Positions 1 to 9,299 are shown, numbered from the stretch's first letter. The stretch is 64,000 bases of DNA from Arminella tubonensis (GCF_003240585.1 NZ_PCDP01000040.1:1-64000); one strand, 5' to 3'. A program made the numbers and translations. The notes: generated by a model from the sequence alone, not told the origin.

Positions 1-1
1 G

Positions 2-88
2 GAGCATTTCAACATCAGTCACGTGACATTGCAGCCCGAGTTGGACGAACCCACCGCAGCTCACCTCGCGAACATGCATAGTCACTAA
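2..88 (+). CDS. C-terminal end of a CDF-family cation efflux transporter (partial, 5' end outside window)
   Basis: The frame is open from the first base and ends in TAA at 86-88. The 28 visible residues include HFNISHVTLQPE, which resembles the last beta strand of the cytoplasmic domain of CzcD-like cation diffusion facilitators, where an H-x-T-L-Q-x-E pattern is usual. These proteins export Zn, Co or Cd across the inner membrane. The neighbouring CusA fragment on the opposite strand supports a metal-resistance context. Only the tail is present, so the family call rests on one short motif. Confidence 0.5.
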   Translation, partial: EHFNISHVTLQPELDEPTAAHLANMHSH

Positions 89-301
89 GGCCGCCAACCG
101 GCGACACCATCCATTGTGGCCAGGGCTTGGACGTGCGGTGGTCGCCGCGCCATCCGATCATGACGGCGTGCGCATCCTGGAGAGGACGCGGCCCGCCCGC
201 GTCGTCGGAGCGCATCACCCACGTCATGGACGAGGTTTCTTCAGGCGATCACCGAGGCGTCGTCCAGTCCATGATGCCGCGCCTGTTCTCGCCAGTGTGG
301 T

Positions 302-1288
302 TCACTCGGCGGCCTCGAGCCTTTCGTCGCTCTCGGCAGCGGATGGATCGGACAGGGATGCCGACGGCAGCCGCCAGCCCTTTGCCAAGCCGTAGACCGC
401 TGGGATGACCACGAGCGTCAGCAATGTCGATGACACCATGCCGCCGATCATCGGCACCGCAATGCGTTGCATGATCTCCGATCCCGTCCCCGTTCGCCAC
501 AGGATCGGAACAAGACCCGCCATGATGGCCACCACCGTCATCATCTTCGGCCGTACCCGCTCGACCGCCCCGACCATGATCGCCCGGTTGAGATCGGAAC
601 GGGTGAACGTCCGCCCCTCGGCCTCGCAGCGCTGCCGCTGCTCCTTCATGGCGTGGTCGAGGTAGATCAGCATGATCACCCCCGTCTCCGCCGCGACACC
701 CGCGAGCGCGATGAAGCCGACCGCCACCGCCACCGAGGCGTTGAAGCCTAGCCACCACATTAGCCAGATGCCGCCAACCAATGCGAAGGGTAGCGACAGC
801 ATGACGATCAGGGTTTCGGTCAACGCCTTGAAGTTGAGGTAGAGCAGCAGGAAGATCAGCGCCAAGGTGAGCGGCACGACGATGGCGAGCCGGGCCTTGG
901 CGCGTTCGAGATATTCGAACTGACCGCTCCAGGCGACCGAGTAGCCCGCTGGCATCTTGACGCTCCTGGCGACCGCCTGCTGGGCTTCCGCCACATAGCC
1001 GCCAAGATCGCGATTGGCGATGTCGACGAAGATGTAGACGGCAAGCTGCCCGTTTTCGGTGCGTATGGTCGTCGCACCGCGGCTGAGCTTGACGTCCGCG
1101 ACCTCGCCAAGCGGAACCGTGCCGCCACCTGGCAGCGATATCTGTACATCCTTGGCAATGGATTGCGGATCGCTCCTGAAGGCCCTGGGATAGCGGATTG
1201 CCACGCCATACCGTTCGCGGCCTTCGACCGTCTGAGTCACGACCTCGGAGCCGAGCGCCATGCCAACGACATCCTGGACGTGATCAGA
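302..1288 (-). pseudogene. Truncated CusA/CzcA heavy-metal RND efflux pump (C-terminal third only)
   Basis: About 328 codons match the C-terminal portion of CusA/CzcA RND pumps, which are normally about 1040 residues. Visible parts are the periplasmic stretch TVEGRERYGVAIRYPR, then several hydrophobic membrane helices, the RND-type segment GVAAETGVIMLIYLDHAM, and VVAIMAGLVPILWRTGTGSE. CusA-like sequence (HVQDVVGMALGS) begins two codons after the nrdJ stop, so the N-terminal ~700 residues are missing and there is no start signal of its own. An internal ATG at 1261 could start translation but would lack the pore and first transmembrane block. It is read as a relic left by deletion or recombination. 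Confidence 0.8.
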
Positions 1289-4200
1289 TCAGCTGCAGCC
1301 ACTCGTAGCTCCGCAAGTGTCGCACTTCTCGCACGTGCCGTTGCGCACCATTGTGAAGTTCTGGCACTCGCCGCACATGTTGCCGGTGTAGCCCTGCATG
1401 ATCGAGCGGGCGCGGCGTTCGGATTCCAGCTTCTTCGCTTCGGTTTTGGCAGAGGCGGCATCCGCTGCGGATTTGTCGGAAAACAGCGCGTTGGCTCGTT
1501 CTTCGACGGCGATTTCCTCGATCACCTCTTCAGCGATCTCCTCGACCAATTCCTTGGCGCGCTCCTCGTAGTCCCGCTTGAAGGCGAGGACTTCCGAGGT
1601 AGAGATGACGGTGGCGGGTTCCAGTTTGCGCGCGGCACTGCCCGCAAAGGAGGTGACGACCGCGCCGCCCAGGGCCTTCGCAGGCGCTGCGGTCGCAGCG
1701 CCCTTTGGCTCGCCGCCCGAGACCAGCGTCGGCTTGTAGCCGCGCGTCAGGCCCTTGGAAACGATATCCGCCTTGCCTTCCGAAACGCCGCGGCCGAGCA
1801 GGGTATTGTTGAAGTCCGACGTGTCCACATGGGCAAGGTCGTGACGGCCGAGATAGGAGATCGCAAGCTCGCGGAACACATAGTCTAGGATCGACGTGGC
1901 GTTCTTGATCGCATCGTTGCCCTGGACGATGCCCGCAGGCTCGAACTTGGTGAAGGTAAAGGCATCGACATATTCCTCGAGCGGCACGCCATATTGCAGG
2001 CCGAGCGATACAGAGATGGCGAAGTTGTTGATCAGCGCCCGCAGCGCCGAGCCTTCCTTGTTCATGTCGAGGAAGATTTCGCCGAGGCGGCCATCGTCAT
2101 ATTCGCCTGTACGCAGGAACAGCGTGTGACCGCCGATCTTGGCTTTCTGGGTATAGCCCTTGCGGCGGGTCGGCAGCTTCTCCTGCTCGCGGCTGACACG
2201 CTCGATGACGCGTTCGATGATCTTCTCGGTGATCGTGACCGTCTGCGCCGCCATCGGAGCCTGGAGCAGCTCTTCCAGCGCATCCTCGTCGCCGTCATCC
2301 TCGATCAAGGAGGAGTTCAGCGGCTGGGAGAGCTTGGAACCGTCGCGATAAAGCGCATTGGCCTTGAGGCCGAGCTTCCAGGAAAGCAGGTAGGCGTTCT
2401 TGCAGTCCTCGACGGTCGCCTCGTTCTGCATGTTGATGGTCTTCGAAATCGCACCCGAAATGAAGGGCTGTGCTGCCGCCATCATGCGGATATGGCTTTC
2501 GACCGAGAGAAAGCGCTTGCCGATCTTGCCGCAGGCATTGGCGCAATCGAAGACTGCCAGGTGCTCGTCCTTCAGGAACGGCGCGCCTTCCAGCGTCATC
2601 GCACCGCAGACATGGATATTCGCAGCCTCGATGTCCTTCTTCGAGAAGCCGAGATGGTCGAGCAGGTTGAAGCTCATGTCGCCGAGCTGTTCGTCGGAGA
2701 CCTTCAGCACGGTCTTCATGAAGTCTGCGCCGAGCGTCCACTGGTTGAAGACGAACTTGATGTCGAAGGCCTGCTTCAGCGCGCCGTTCAGCGCCTCGAT
2801 CTTTTCGTCGGTAAAGCCCTTGGAGCGGAGCGAGCCGGGATTGACCGCCGGTGCCTGGTTCAGGTTGCCATGGCCGACGGCATAGGCTTCCATCTCCGCG
2901 ATCTGGCTTTCGGAGTAGCCGAGCGTGCGGAGCGCCTCTGGAACTGCGCGGTTGATGATCTTGAAGTAGCCGCCGCCAGCGAGCTTCTTGAATTTCACCA
3001 GCGCGAAGTCAGGCTCGATGCCGGTCGTATCGCAATCCATGACCAGGCCGATCGTGCCGGTCGGCGCGATGACGGTGGCCTGCGCATTGCGGAAGCCATG
3101 CTGTTCGCCGAGCGAAAGCGCCTTGTCCCAGGCGGACTTGGCATGGGCGACCAGATCCTGGTCGGGATTTTCCGAGTGGATGAGGGCGACCGGGTTGATC
3201 GACAGCCCTTCATAGCCCTGCGTCTCGCCATGTGCGGCGCGGCGATGGTTGCGGATGACGCGTAGCATGGCGTCGCGGTTCGGGGCGAACATCGGGAACG
3301 GTCCGAGTTCCGAGGCGATCTCGGCCGATGTGGCGTAGGAGATGCCGGTCATGATCGCCGTCAGCGAGCCGGCGATGGCGCGGGCATCGTCGCTGTCATA
3401 GGGAATGCCCGTGGACATCAGCAGGCCGCCGATATTGGCATAGCCAAGCCCGATCGTGCGGTACTGGTAGGAGCGCTCGGCGATCTGCTTGGAGGGGAAC
3501 TGCGCCATCATCACGGAGATTTCAAGCACGACCGTCCAGAGGCGCACGGCATGTTCGTAGTCGGCGATGTCGATGCGCTTGGTGGTGGCATCCTTGAACT
3601 GGAGAAGGTTCAGCGAGGCAAGGTTGCAGGCCGTGTCGTCGAGGAACATGTATTCCGAGCACGGGTTAGAGGCGCGGATCGGGCCTTCTGCCGGGCTGGT
3701 GTGCCAGTCGTTCATCGTCGTGTTGAAGTGAAGGCCTGGATCGGCCGATGCCCATGCGGCATAGGAAATCTGTTCCCAGAGGTCGCGGGCCTTCAGCGTC
3801 TTCATGACGCGGCCGTCCTTGCGGGCGGTCAGATTCCAGTCGCTGTCGTTCTCGACGGCGCGCAGGAACTCATCCTTGATCGAGACCGAGTTGTTGGAGT
3901 TCTGGCCGGAGACAGTCAGGTATGCTTCCGAATCCCAGTCCGTGTCGTAGGTCTTGAACTGCAGGTCCTTGTAGCCCTGGCGAGCAAACTGAATGACGCG
4001 GCCGATATAGTTTTCCGGAACCTGGTCCTTCTTTGCGGCGCGGATTTCGCGCTTCAGGGCAGGGTTCTTGTTCGGGTCGTAGCAATCGTCCCCATCCGTC
4101 GAACCGCCTTCGCAGTTGACGCAGGCCTTCATGATCGCCTTGAGGTGGCGCGAGACGACCTTCGAGCCGGTAACGAGGGCAGCGACCTTCTGCTCTTCCT

Positions 4201-5095
4201 TGACCTTCCAGTTGATGTAGTCCTCGATATCGGGATGGTCGATGTCGACCACGACCATCTTTGCGGCGCGGCGCGTCGTGCCGCCGGACTTGATGGCGCC
4301 GGCAGCGCGGTCGCCGATCTTGAGGAAACTCATCAGGCCGGACGAACGCCCGCCGCCCGAGAGCTTTTCGCCTTCGCCGCGCAGATAGGAGAAGTTGGAG
4401 CCGGTGCCGGAGCCGTATTTGAACAGGCGTGCTTCACGAACCCAGAGGTCCATGATGCCGCCCTCGTTGACGAGGTCGTCCTCGACCGACTGGATGAAGC
4501 AGGCATGCGGCTGCGGGTGTTCGTAGGCGGACTTGGACTTCGTCAGCTTGCCGGTGAAGGGGTCGACGTAATAGTGGCCTTGGCCGGGGCCGTCGATGCC
4601 ATAGGCCCAGTGCATGCCGGTATTGAACCATTGCGGGCTGTTCGGCGCGACGCGCTGGGTGGCGAGCATGTAGGCAAGCTCGTCGCGGAAGGCGAGGGCG
4701 TCTTCTTCCGATGTGAAATAGCCGCCCTTCCAGCCCCAGTAGGTCCAGGTGCCGGCCAGGCGGTCGAAGACCTGGCGTGCGTCGATTTCCGAGCTTGTCT
4801 GTTCTTCCTTCGCCATGCCCTTGAGGGCGGCTTCATCGGGAACGGAGCGCCAGAGGAAGGAAGGAACGTCGTTTTCCTCAACCTTCTTCAGCTTGGCGGG
4901 AACGCCGGCCTTGCGGAAATACTTCTGCGCCAGGATATCGGCGGCAACCTGCGAAAACTGCGCTGGAACGTCGATGTTCTCAAGCCGGAAGACGATCGAT
5001 CCATCCGGATTCTTGATCTCGCTGACGGCCTTGCGGAATTCGATCTCCGCATAGGGCGACTGGCCGGCCTTCGTAAAACGACGTTCGATGCGCAT
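1289..5095 (-). CDS. nrdJ: Adenosylcobalamin-dependent (class II) ribonucleoside-diphosphate reductase
   Basis: This 1268-residue protein reduces ribonucleotides to deoxyribonucleotides using coenzyme B12, without needing oxygen. Family marks are NPCSEYMFLDDTACNLASL near residue 480, carrying an active-site cysteine and the radical-face motif, the finger-loop stretch APTGTIGLVMDCDTTG near 675, and a Cys-rich tail (CGECQ, CEKC, CGATSGC, about 1241-1268) of the type that passes electrons from thioredoxin. The length is the usual long alphaproteobacterial form. The start ATG at 5095 is preceded by AGAGG on the coding strand. The gene is monocistronic and carries a pair of NrdR-like boxes upstream. 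Its stop codon abuts the cusA relic. Confidence 0.97.
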   Translation of the reverse strand: MRIERRFTKAGQSPYAEIEFRKAVSEIKNPDGSIVFRLENIDVPAQFSQVAADILAQKYFRKAGVPAKLKKVEENDVPSFLWRSVPDEAALKGMAKEEQTSSEIDARQVFDRLAGTWTYWGWKGGYFTSEEDALAFRDELAYMLATQRVAPNSPQWFNTGMHWAYGIDGPGQGHYYVDPFTGKLTKSKSAYEHPQPHACFIQSVEDDLVNEGGIMDLWVREARLFKYGSGTGSNFSYLRGEGEKLSGGGRSSGLMSFLKIGDRAAGAIKSGGTTRRAAKMVVVDIDHPDIEDYINWKVKEEQKVAALVTGSKVVSRHLKAIMKACVNCEGGSTDGDDCYDPNKNPALKREIRAAKKDQVPENYIGRVIQFARQGYKDLQFKTYDTDWDSEAYLTVSGQNSNNSVSIKDEFLRAVENDSDWNLTARKDGRVMKTLKARDLWEQISYAAWASADPGLHFNTTMNDWHTSPAEGPIRASNPCSEYMFLDDTACNLASLNLLQFKDATTKRIDIADYEHAVRLWTVVLEISVMMAQFPSKQIAERSYQYRTIGLGYANIGGLLMSTGIPYDSDDARAIAGSLTAIMTGISYATSAEIASELGPFPMFAPNRDAMLRVIRNHRRAAHGETQGYEGLSINPVALIHSENPDQDLVAHAKSAWDKALSLGEQHGFRNAQATVIAPTGTIGLVMDCDTTGIEPDFALVKFKKLAGGGYFKIINRAVPEALRTLGYSESQIAEMEAYAVGHGNLNQAPAVNPGSLRSKGFTDEKIEALNGALKQAFDIKFVFNQWTLGADFMKTVLKVSDEQLGDMSFNLLDHLGFSKKDIEAANIHVCGAMTLEGAPFLKDEHLAVFDCANACGKIGKRFLSVESHIRMMAAAQPFISGAISKTINMQNEATVEDCKNAYLLSWKLGLKANALYRDGSKLSQPLNSSLIEDDGDEDALEELLQAPMAAQTVTITEKIIERVIERVSREQEKLPTRRKGYTQKAKIGGHTLFLRTGEYDDGRLGEIFLDMNKEGSALRALINNFAISVSLGLQYGVPLEEYVDAFTFTKFEPAGIVQGNDAIKNATSILDYVFRELAISYLGRHDLAHVDTSDFNNTLLGRGVSEGKADIVSKGLTRGYKPTLVSGGEPKGAATAAPAKALGGAVVTSFAGSAARKLEPATVISTSEVLAFKRDYEERAKELVEEIAEEVIEEIAVEERANALFSDKSAADAASAKTEAKKLESERRARSIMQGYTGNMCGECQNFTMVRNGTCEKCDTCGATSGCS

Positions 5096-5229
5096 GTCCC
5101 GATACCTCTATAGTTGGTGCGCCCTGTCCCCGTGACCAAGGCGCAAAAATCCTCGTCCGGCTTCGCGGGTTTGATCGCGCAGCCAGTGTTCGTCCGCTTC
5201 GTGACAGGAGATGTCATCCGGAGATGTTC

Positions 5230-5276
5230 ATCCTGTATCTTGTGGTGATGGTGGCTGCAAACACTAAATATAGTAT
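5230..5276 (-). promoter_or_regulatory. Two NrdR-box-like sites upstream of nrdJ
   Basis: The sequence at 5261-5276 (ACACTAAATATAGTAT) matches the NrdR consensus ACACWATATATWGTGT at 14 of 16 positions. A weaker site at 5230-5245 matches at about 11 of 16. Their starts are 31 bp apart, the three-turn spacing typical of tandem NrdR boxes. They lie 135-180 bp before the nrdJ start. The stronger box also contains, on the coding strand, a CTATAT that could serve as a -10 element. NrdR is the ATP/dATP-sensing repressor of reductase genes. The assignment is by motif only. Confidence 0.7.
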
Positions 5277-5449
5277 TAACAGCTCATTTATGCGAGTCAT
5301 ATCTGTCGTTTTCGGAGGCATTTTTAAATCGCAACAATCCTCCCAAGGCGAATGCCCTTCATGGGCAAATCCCCGCGATTTCCACTCCGATTTCTGGAAG
5401 AACCGGCCTCGTAGTCTTGTCCGGTTCGGTCGCCGCCGCAACGTTGGTC

Positions 5450-5479
5450 TATTAACTTTGAAACACCCGATTCCGTCAA
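5450..5479 (-). promoter_or_regulatory. Candidate sigma-70 promoter upstream of nrdJ
   Basis: On the minus strand TTGACG (5479-5474) is followed after 18 bases by TTAATA (5455-5450). The -35 sits in CTTGAC, the form favoured by alphaproteobacterial housekeeping sigma. It would give a leader of about 350 nt running through the NrdR-like boxes. Only sequence resemblance supports it. Confidence 0.35.
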
Positions 5480-5924
5480 GGGCTGGTTTTAAAGACTTCG
5501 GTAACCACAATATCTTGTGGCAATGCCTGTGGAAACCGGGGAAACGCAGAAAGCCTCAAAGAGTCAATCGCTTGGCGCGAAATGCTTAAGCTCGGTGTAC
5601 CCAACTGGAGGCACTTTTGCCCGGGCCGGCGCCGAAATGCGACAAGATTGTGACCGTTGCAAAAAGGTCACGCGCCGGTCATCGGAAATCGCTAAATCGC
5701 ACCTGATTCGCCCTGCAGGCACTGCTGGACAAGGGAAGTCAGCGTTTCGATTTGGTGGCGGAGATCGGAGCATCACGCCAATCCATGTCGTAAGCCTTGC
5801 AGGCGGAACCACAAAAACTCTCAGCGACCCGCGTGATTCGTGTCAAACGAGCGCCCGCCATGTTTGCCAAAAGCAACCGGGGCGCAATGTCGCGCCCCGC
5901 AGCCTGAATGTCTCTGCTGGCAGA
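5480..5924. other. Gene-free stretch between nrdJ promoter region and gpt
   Basis: No frame here has a convincing start, codon pattern or recognisable product, and the open frames are short or run into known genes. I looked for a cobalamin riboswitch B12 box because the neighbour uses B12 and did not find one. Confidence 0.5.
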
Positions 5925-6422
5925 TCAGCCGGCATGGCCCTTGGCGATCGGCTCCTGATAAGTGAAACCCATATCCCATGGGAAATAGATCCAGGTATCC
6001 TGGCTGACTTCCGTTACGAAGGTGTCGATGACAGGCACGCCCTTCGGCTTGGCGTAGACACAGGCGAAATGCGCCTTCGGCAGCATGGTGCGCACCTCGG
6101 CGGCCGTCTTGCCGGTATCCGTCAGGTCGTCGAGCACGAGAATACCCTGGCCTTCGTTCTCGCAAAGCTCCGGCGTGATCCCCTTCAGCAGGTTCATCTC
6201 ACCCTGGTTGACGTAGTCGTGGTACGACGCGATGCACACGGTCTCGATCAGGCGGATATTGAGCTCGCGCGAGATGATGGCGGCCGGCACCAGCCCGCCA
6301 CGAGTAATGCAGACGATGGCCCGGAAATCCTGCTTGAGACCCGCCAGGCGCCAGGCAAGCGCGCGGGCATCGCGGTGAAACTGATCCCAGGAAACGGGGA
6401 AGGCTTTATCGGGGAGGGACAT
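5925..6422 (-). CDS. gpt: Xanthine (guanine) phosphoribosyltransferase
   Basis: This 165-residue type I phosphoribosyltransferase salvages xanthine and guanine with PRPP to make XMP and GMP. The PRPP-binding loop is VLDDLTDTGKTA, and the N-terminal ITRGGLVPA loop is typical of the family. I chose the ATG at 6422 (MSLPDKAFPVSW), which gives the usual family length. A longer frame to 6482 would run through a RIME-like repeat and adds 20 unrelated residues. It lies downstream of a universal stress gene on the same strand, with 313 bp between them, so it is probably transcribed separately. Confidence 0.95.
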   Translation of the reverse strand: MSLPDKAFPVSWDQFHRDARALAWRLAGLKQDFRAIVCITRGGLVPAAIISRELNIRLIETVCIASYHDYVNQGEMNLLKGITPELCENEGQGILVLDDLTDTGKTAAEVRTMLPKAHFACVYAKPKGVPVIDTFVTEVSQDTWIYFPWDMGFTYQEPIAKGHAG

Positions 6423-6438
6423 GGCGTAGGGCTCCGCT

Positions 6439-6485
6439 AGAGCATGATCCCGAAAGTGCCAAGCGGTTTTCGGATAGATCATGCC
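6439..6485. repeat. RIME-like palindromic intergenic repeat
   Basis: AGAGCATGATCCCGAAA and TTTTCGGATAGATCATGC form imperfect inverted arms around a short GC-containing centre. This closely resembles the palindromic element (GAGCATGATC...GATCATGC) scattered through Rhizobiales intergenic regions. It lies just upstream of the gpt start. Identification is from memory of the element, with one copy seen in this window. Confidence 0.6.
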
Positions 6486-6715
6486 AAATCAAATAGCTGG
6501 TGCAAGGCGACTATCCGAAGACAGGTCGTCTTGCCCAGGCACGGGATGACGATGCACCGGCGCGCCGGCGACCCTGAACAGACCCCCTTGCCGGCAGCGG
6601 AGCTGCCTCTAAACGCAGTTCGCGCAGCTTGAGACTGCGCGATTGGTTTCCCGTGGCGGGATGTCTGTCATTGGTCGCTGCTATTAGCTGGATTTGGGCC
6701 AAAAAGGCAAGAGCC

Positions 6716-6740
6716 GCTGACAGCGACCCTCGCTGTCAGC
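6716..6740. repeat. Perfect 10-bp inverted repeat overlapping the end of the universal stress gene
   Basis: The arms GCTGACAGCG (6716-6725) and CGCTGTCAGC (6731-6740) flank a 5-base loop. The hairpin covers the stop codon of the minus-strand gene ending at 6736. No U-run follows directly on that strand, so it may stabilise the mRNA end or form a weak terminator together with the TTTTT about 15 bases further on. Confidence 0.5.
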
Positions 6741-7578
6741 GCGACAGCAGCGTCAGGGCCGTCATCGAACGCAGCAGCGTCTTCGTCGTCCCGCCGAAAA
6801 TCATCTGCCAGAGCCTGGAATGCGTATAGGCGCCCATGACGAGGAGATCGATGCTGCTGTCGGAAAGCCGGTTCTCGATGACCTGCGATGGCGATTTGTC
6901 CGCACTCTCGGCGGTGGACAGTGTTACCTTGACACCATGCCGGGCAAGTGTCGCGGCGATCTCCGCTCCTGTCGTCGACGGCGATTGCCAAGCGCTTTCA
7001 ACTGGATCGACGGAGAATATCTCGACCGCGTCGGCCGCCTTCAGAAAGGCCATCGAATCGAAGGTGGCGCGCGTCGCCTCCTTGGAGCCGTTCCAGGCGA
7101 TCAATACGCGCCTGATCGGTTTCGGTTGCTTGAAGATATATGGCACCATCAAGACCGGGCGCCCACTCTCGAACAGGAAGCTTTCAACGTCGACATGCGC
7201 GTCGGAGGGTCGCGCCGGGTCTGGCTGGACCGCCACGAGCAGGTCGGAGCTGCGAGCGCTGTCGAGAAGCGGTTGCGATGCGTAACCGACGGAGCTCGCA
7301 AAGCTGCGCCATTCGTAGGAAACGCCGTTACTCTCGCCCTTCGTACGGAATAATTGCTCAATGTCCGCAGCCTCGGCCCGCGCCATATCCTGCAAGGCCT
7401 GGACCGCGACCGGGTCGGGAATTTCCATCGGCGCAACTAGAGGCACAGCCGAGATGATTTCGGCATGCAGGCCGATCACATGCGCGCCGTGTTCTGCTGC
7501 CAGCGCAAAGGCAAAATCGATCGCGACACCCGCGTTTTCAGAGGTGTCGAGGATGGCGAGTATGGTCTTGTAGGACAT
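6736..7578 (-). CDS. Tandem-domain universal stress protein (UspA family)
   Basis: This 280-residue protein has two Usp domains, about 1-140 and 150-280. The first starts MSYKTILAILDTSENA. The second ends VMGAYTHSRLWQMIFGGTT, the place of the Usp ATP-binding G-x2-G-x9-G(S/T) motif, although the second glycine is replaced by threonine. Such proteins are cytoplasmic and linked to survival of stress and growth arrest, and their biochemical role is usually unknown. I chose the ATG at 7578 because the domain begins there; a frame with five more residues starts at 7593. It has no close operon partner. Confidence 0.92.
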   Translation of the reverse strand: MSYKTILAILDTSENAGVAIDFAFALAAEHGAHVIGLHAEIISAVPLVAPMEIPDPVAVQALQDMARAEAADIEQLFRTKGESNGVSYEWRSFASSVGYASQPLLDSARSSDLLVAVQPDPARPSDAHVDVESFLFESGRPVLMVPYIFKQPKPIRRVLIAWNGSKEATRATFDSMAFLKAADAVEIFSVDPVESAWQSPSTTGAEIAATLARHGVKVTLSTAESADKSPSQVIENRLSDSSIDLLVMGAYTHSRLWQMIFGGTTKTLLRSMTALTLLSR

Positions 7579-7675
7579 AATTCGATCTCCCATGCGGATG
7601 AAAATTCAGCCTCTTCCCCGTGATAACAATGTTTCGAATGACTGCTATGACGTCGGATAAACTATCTGTTCAATA

Positions 7676-8449
7676 TCACGTCTCAGCCGAATGATTCTCC
7701 TTGGTTTTCGCAATTCGGATCGCCTCGATCATGGCGCGCACCTCTTCCGCCGCGGCCTCCATTGGCGCTTGTGCCCGGGCTCGAACGACGATCTCGGTCG
7801 AAAAGGATTGGCCGACATAGCGCGGATAGGAGCCGATGCTGGTTTCCGGGTGTGATTTTTGGATCGCAGCAAGCGGCGTGCCGATGTCGCCTTCGCCGAA
7901 CGGGCACGCGATGGCGGTCGACAACATGCGCGTGCCGACGCGCAGCGTCGGGATCACATTGTCGAGCATCGCCTGGAATACCTGCGGCACCCCGGCCATC
8001 ACATAGACGTTGCCGATGACGAAGCCAGGTGCAGTCGAAACCGGGTTGGCGATATGCGCGGCGCCGACCGGCATGCGCGCCATGCGCTGCCGGGCCTCGG
8101 TGAATTCCATGCCGCGGCGTTGATACATTTCGCCCATCAGCTGCATCGCAAGCGCGTCGTGTTCACAAGGAACGCCGAAGGCCTTGGCAATGGCATCGGC
8201 GGTAATGTCGTCATGCGTCGGCCCAATGCCGCCGGAGGTGAAGACGTAATCATATGCGGGGCGAAGGGCATTCAACGCAGCAACGATCGCGTCTTCGTCG
8301 TCGGCGACAATCCGAACTTCCTTGAGATCGATGCCGGACATCAGCAGCAGGTCAGCGAGATGGCCGATATTCTTATCCTTCGTACGGCCTGACAATAGCT
8401 CGTCGCCGATGGCCAGCATGGCAGCGGTAACGATCGTTTCATTGGTCAT
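7676..8449 (-). CDS. Competence/damage-inducible CinA-like, MoaB/Mog-domain protein
   Basis: This 257-residue protein has one molybdopterin-binding (MoCF) domain, with AIGDELLSGRTKDKN at the N-terminus and TSGGIGPTHDDITADA near residues 70-85, both hallmarks of the CinA N-terminal / MoaB fold. It lacks the C-terminal nicotinamide-nucleotide amidase domain of full CinA. These stand-alone proteins are widespread in alphaproteobacteria, and their substrate is not known. It is divergent from wrbA, with a 223-bp gap. Confidence 0.9.
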   Translation of the reverse strand: MTNETIVTAAMLAIGDELLSGRTKDKNIGHLADLLLMSGIDLKEVRIVADDEDAIVAALNALRPAYDYVFTSGGIGPTHDDITADAIAKAFGVPCEHDALAMQLMGEMYQRRGMEFTEARQRMARMPVGAAHIANPVSTAPGFVIGNVYVMAGVPQVFQAMLDNVIPTLRVGTRMLSTAIACPFGEGDIGTPLAAIQKSHPETSIGSYPRYVGQSFSTEIVVRARAQAPMEAAAEEVRAMIEAIRIAKTKENHSAET

Positions 8450-8672
8450 GGAAATATCCGTGAATTAACTAATATTGATAGATAGGTAGCGCCATTTCGA
8501 GCGTTTGCAAACAGCGCCTCGCGGATTGTCGTTGGAGCGAATTTCGATACGCAAGTGAATTTTCGTCTACATCGGGTGAACAGTGCGTCCCGGCTGGAGG
8601 GGCTGCGCCGTCATCGTACCGCTGATACAAATCAACGCGAAATTGAACACGTCCAACAACAGGGAGACGTCA

Positions 8673-9269
8673 ATGGCTAAGGTTCTGGTTCTCTACTACT
8701 CCGCCTACGGTCACATCGAGACAATGGCTTATGCCGTTGCAGAAGGCGCCAAGTCGGCTGGCGCTGAGGTCGTCGTCAAGCGCGTCCCGGAATTGGTTTC
8801 AGATGAAGTCGCCAAGGCTTCCTATTACAAGACGGACCAGGCCGCCCCGATCGCCACGCCGGACGAGCTGGCCGACTACGACGCGATCATCGTTGGCTCT
8901 GGCACCCGTTTCGGCACGGTCACCTCCCAGATGCGCAATTTCTGGGACCAGACCGGTGGCCTCTGGTTCGGCGGCAAGCTCGTTGGCAAGCTGGGCTCGG
9001 CCTTCACTTCGTCGGCGACCCAGCACGGCGGCCAGGAAACGACGATCCTCGGCTTCCTGCCGACCTTCCTGCACCATGGCATGGCAGTCGTCGGCCTTCC
9101 CTACGCCTTCCAGGGCCAGATGGGCACCGAAGAAGTCAAGGGCGGCTCGCCCTACGGCGCCTCGACGATCACCAACGGCGACGGCTCCCGCCAGCCATCC
9201 GAGATTGAACTCGAAGCTGCAAGATACCAGGGCGCGCACGTCGCCAAGTTGGCAGCCAAGCTCGCCTGA
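8673..9269 (+). CDS. wrbA: NAD(P)H:quinone oxidoreductase type IV, flavodoxin fold
   Basis: This 198-residue FMN protein makes two-electron reductions of quinones and is linked to oxidative stress protection. MAKVLVLYYSAYGHIETMA is the FMN phosphate-binding start, followed by GSGTRFGTVTSQMRNFWDQT and SATQHGGQETTI, both strongly conserved in WrbA. The ATG at 8673 has AGGGAG about 6 bases upstream; a longer frame to 8583 adds 30 residues outside the family. A strong terminator follows, so it is a single-gene unit. Confidence 0.96.
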   Translation: MAKVLVLYYSAYGHIETMAYAVAEGAKSAGAEVVVKRVPELVSDEVAKASYYKTDQAAPIATPDELADYDAIIVGSGTRFGTVTSQMRNFWDQTGGLWFGGKLVGKLGSAFTSSATQHGGQETTILGFLPTFLHHGMAVVGLPYAFQGQMGTEEVKGGSPYGASTITNGDGSRQPSEIELEAARYQGAHVAKLAAKLA

Positions 9270-9299
9270 CCCAGATATCCGGATTTAACGCATAAGAAG

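Noticed and set aside
1994..5113. Long plus-strand frames opposite nrdJ
   Set aside because: They mirror the nrdJ codons. The minus-strand product is a full-length reductase with active-site and C-terminal cysteines.
5480..5924. Cobalamin riboswitch upstream of nrdJ
   Set aside because: The enzyme uses B12, so I looked for a B12 box on the coding strand and found none; NrdR-like boxes explain regulation better.
5517..6440. A 307-codon plus-strand frame antisense to gpt
   Set aside because: gpt on the other strand has the complete PRPP loop and correct family length.
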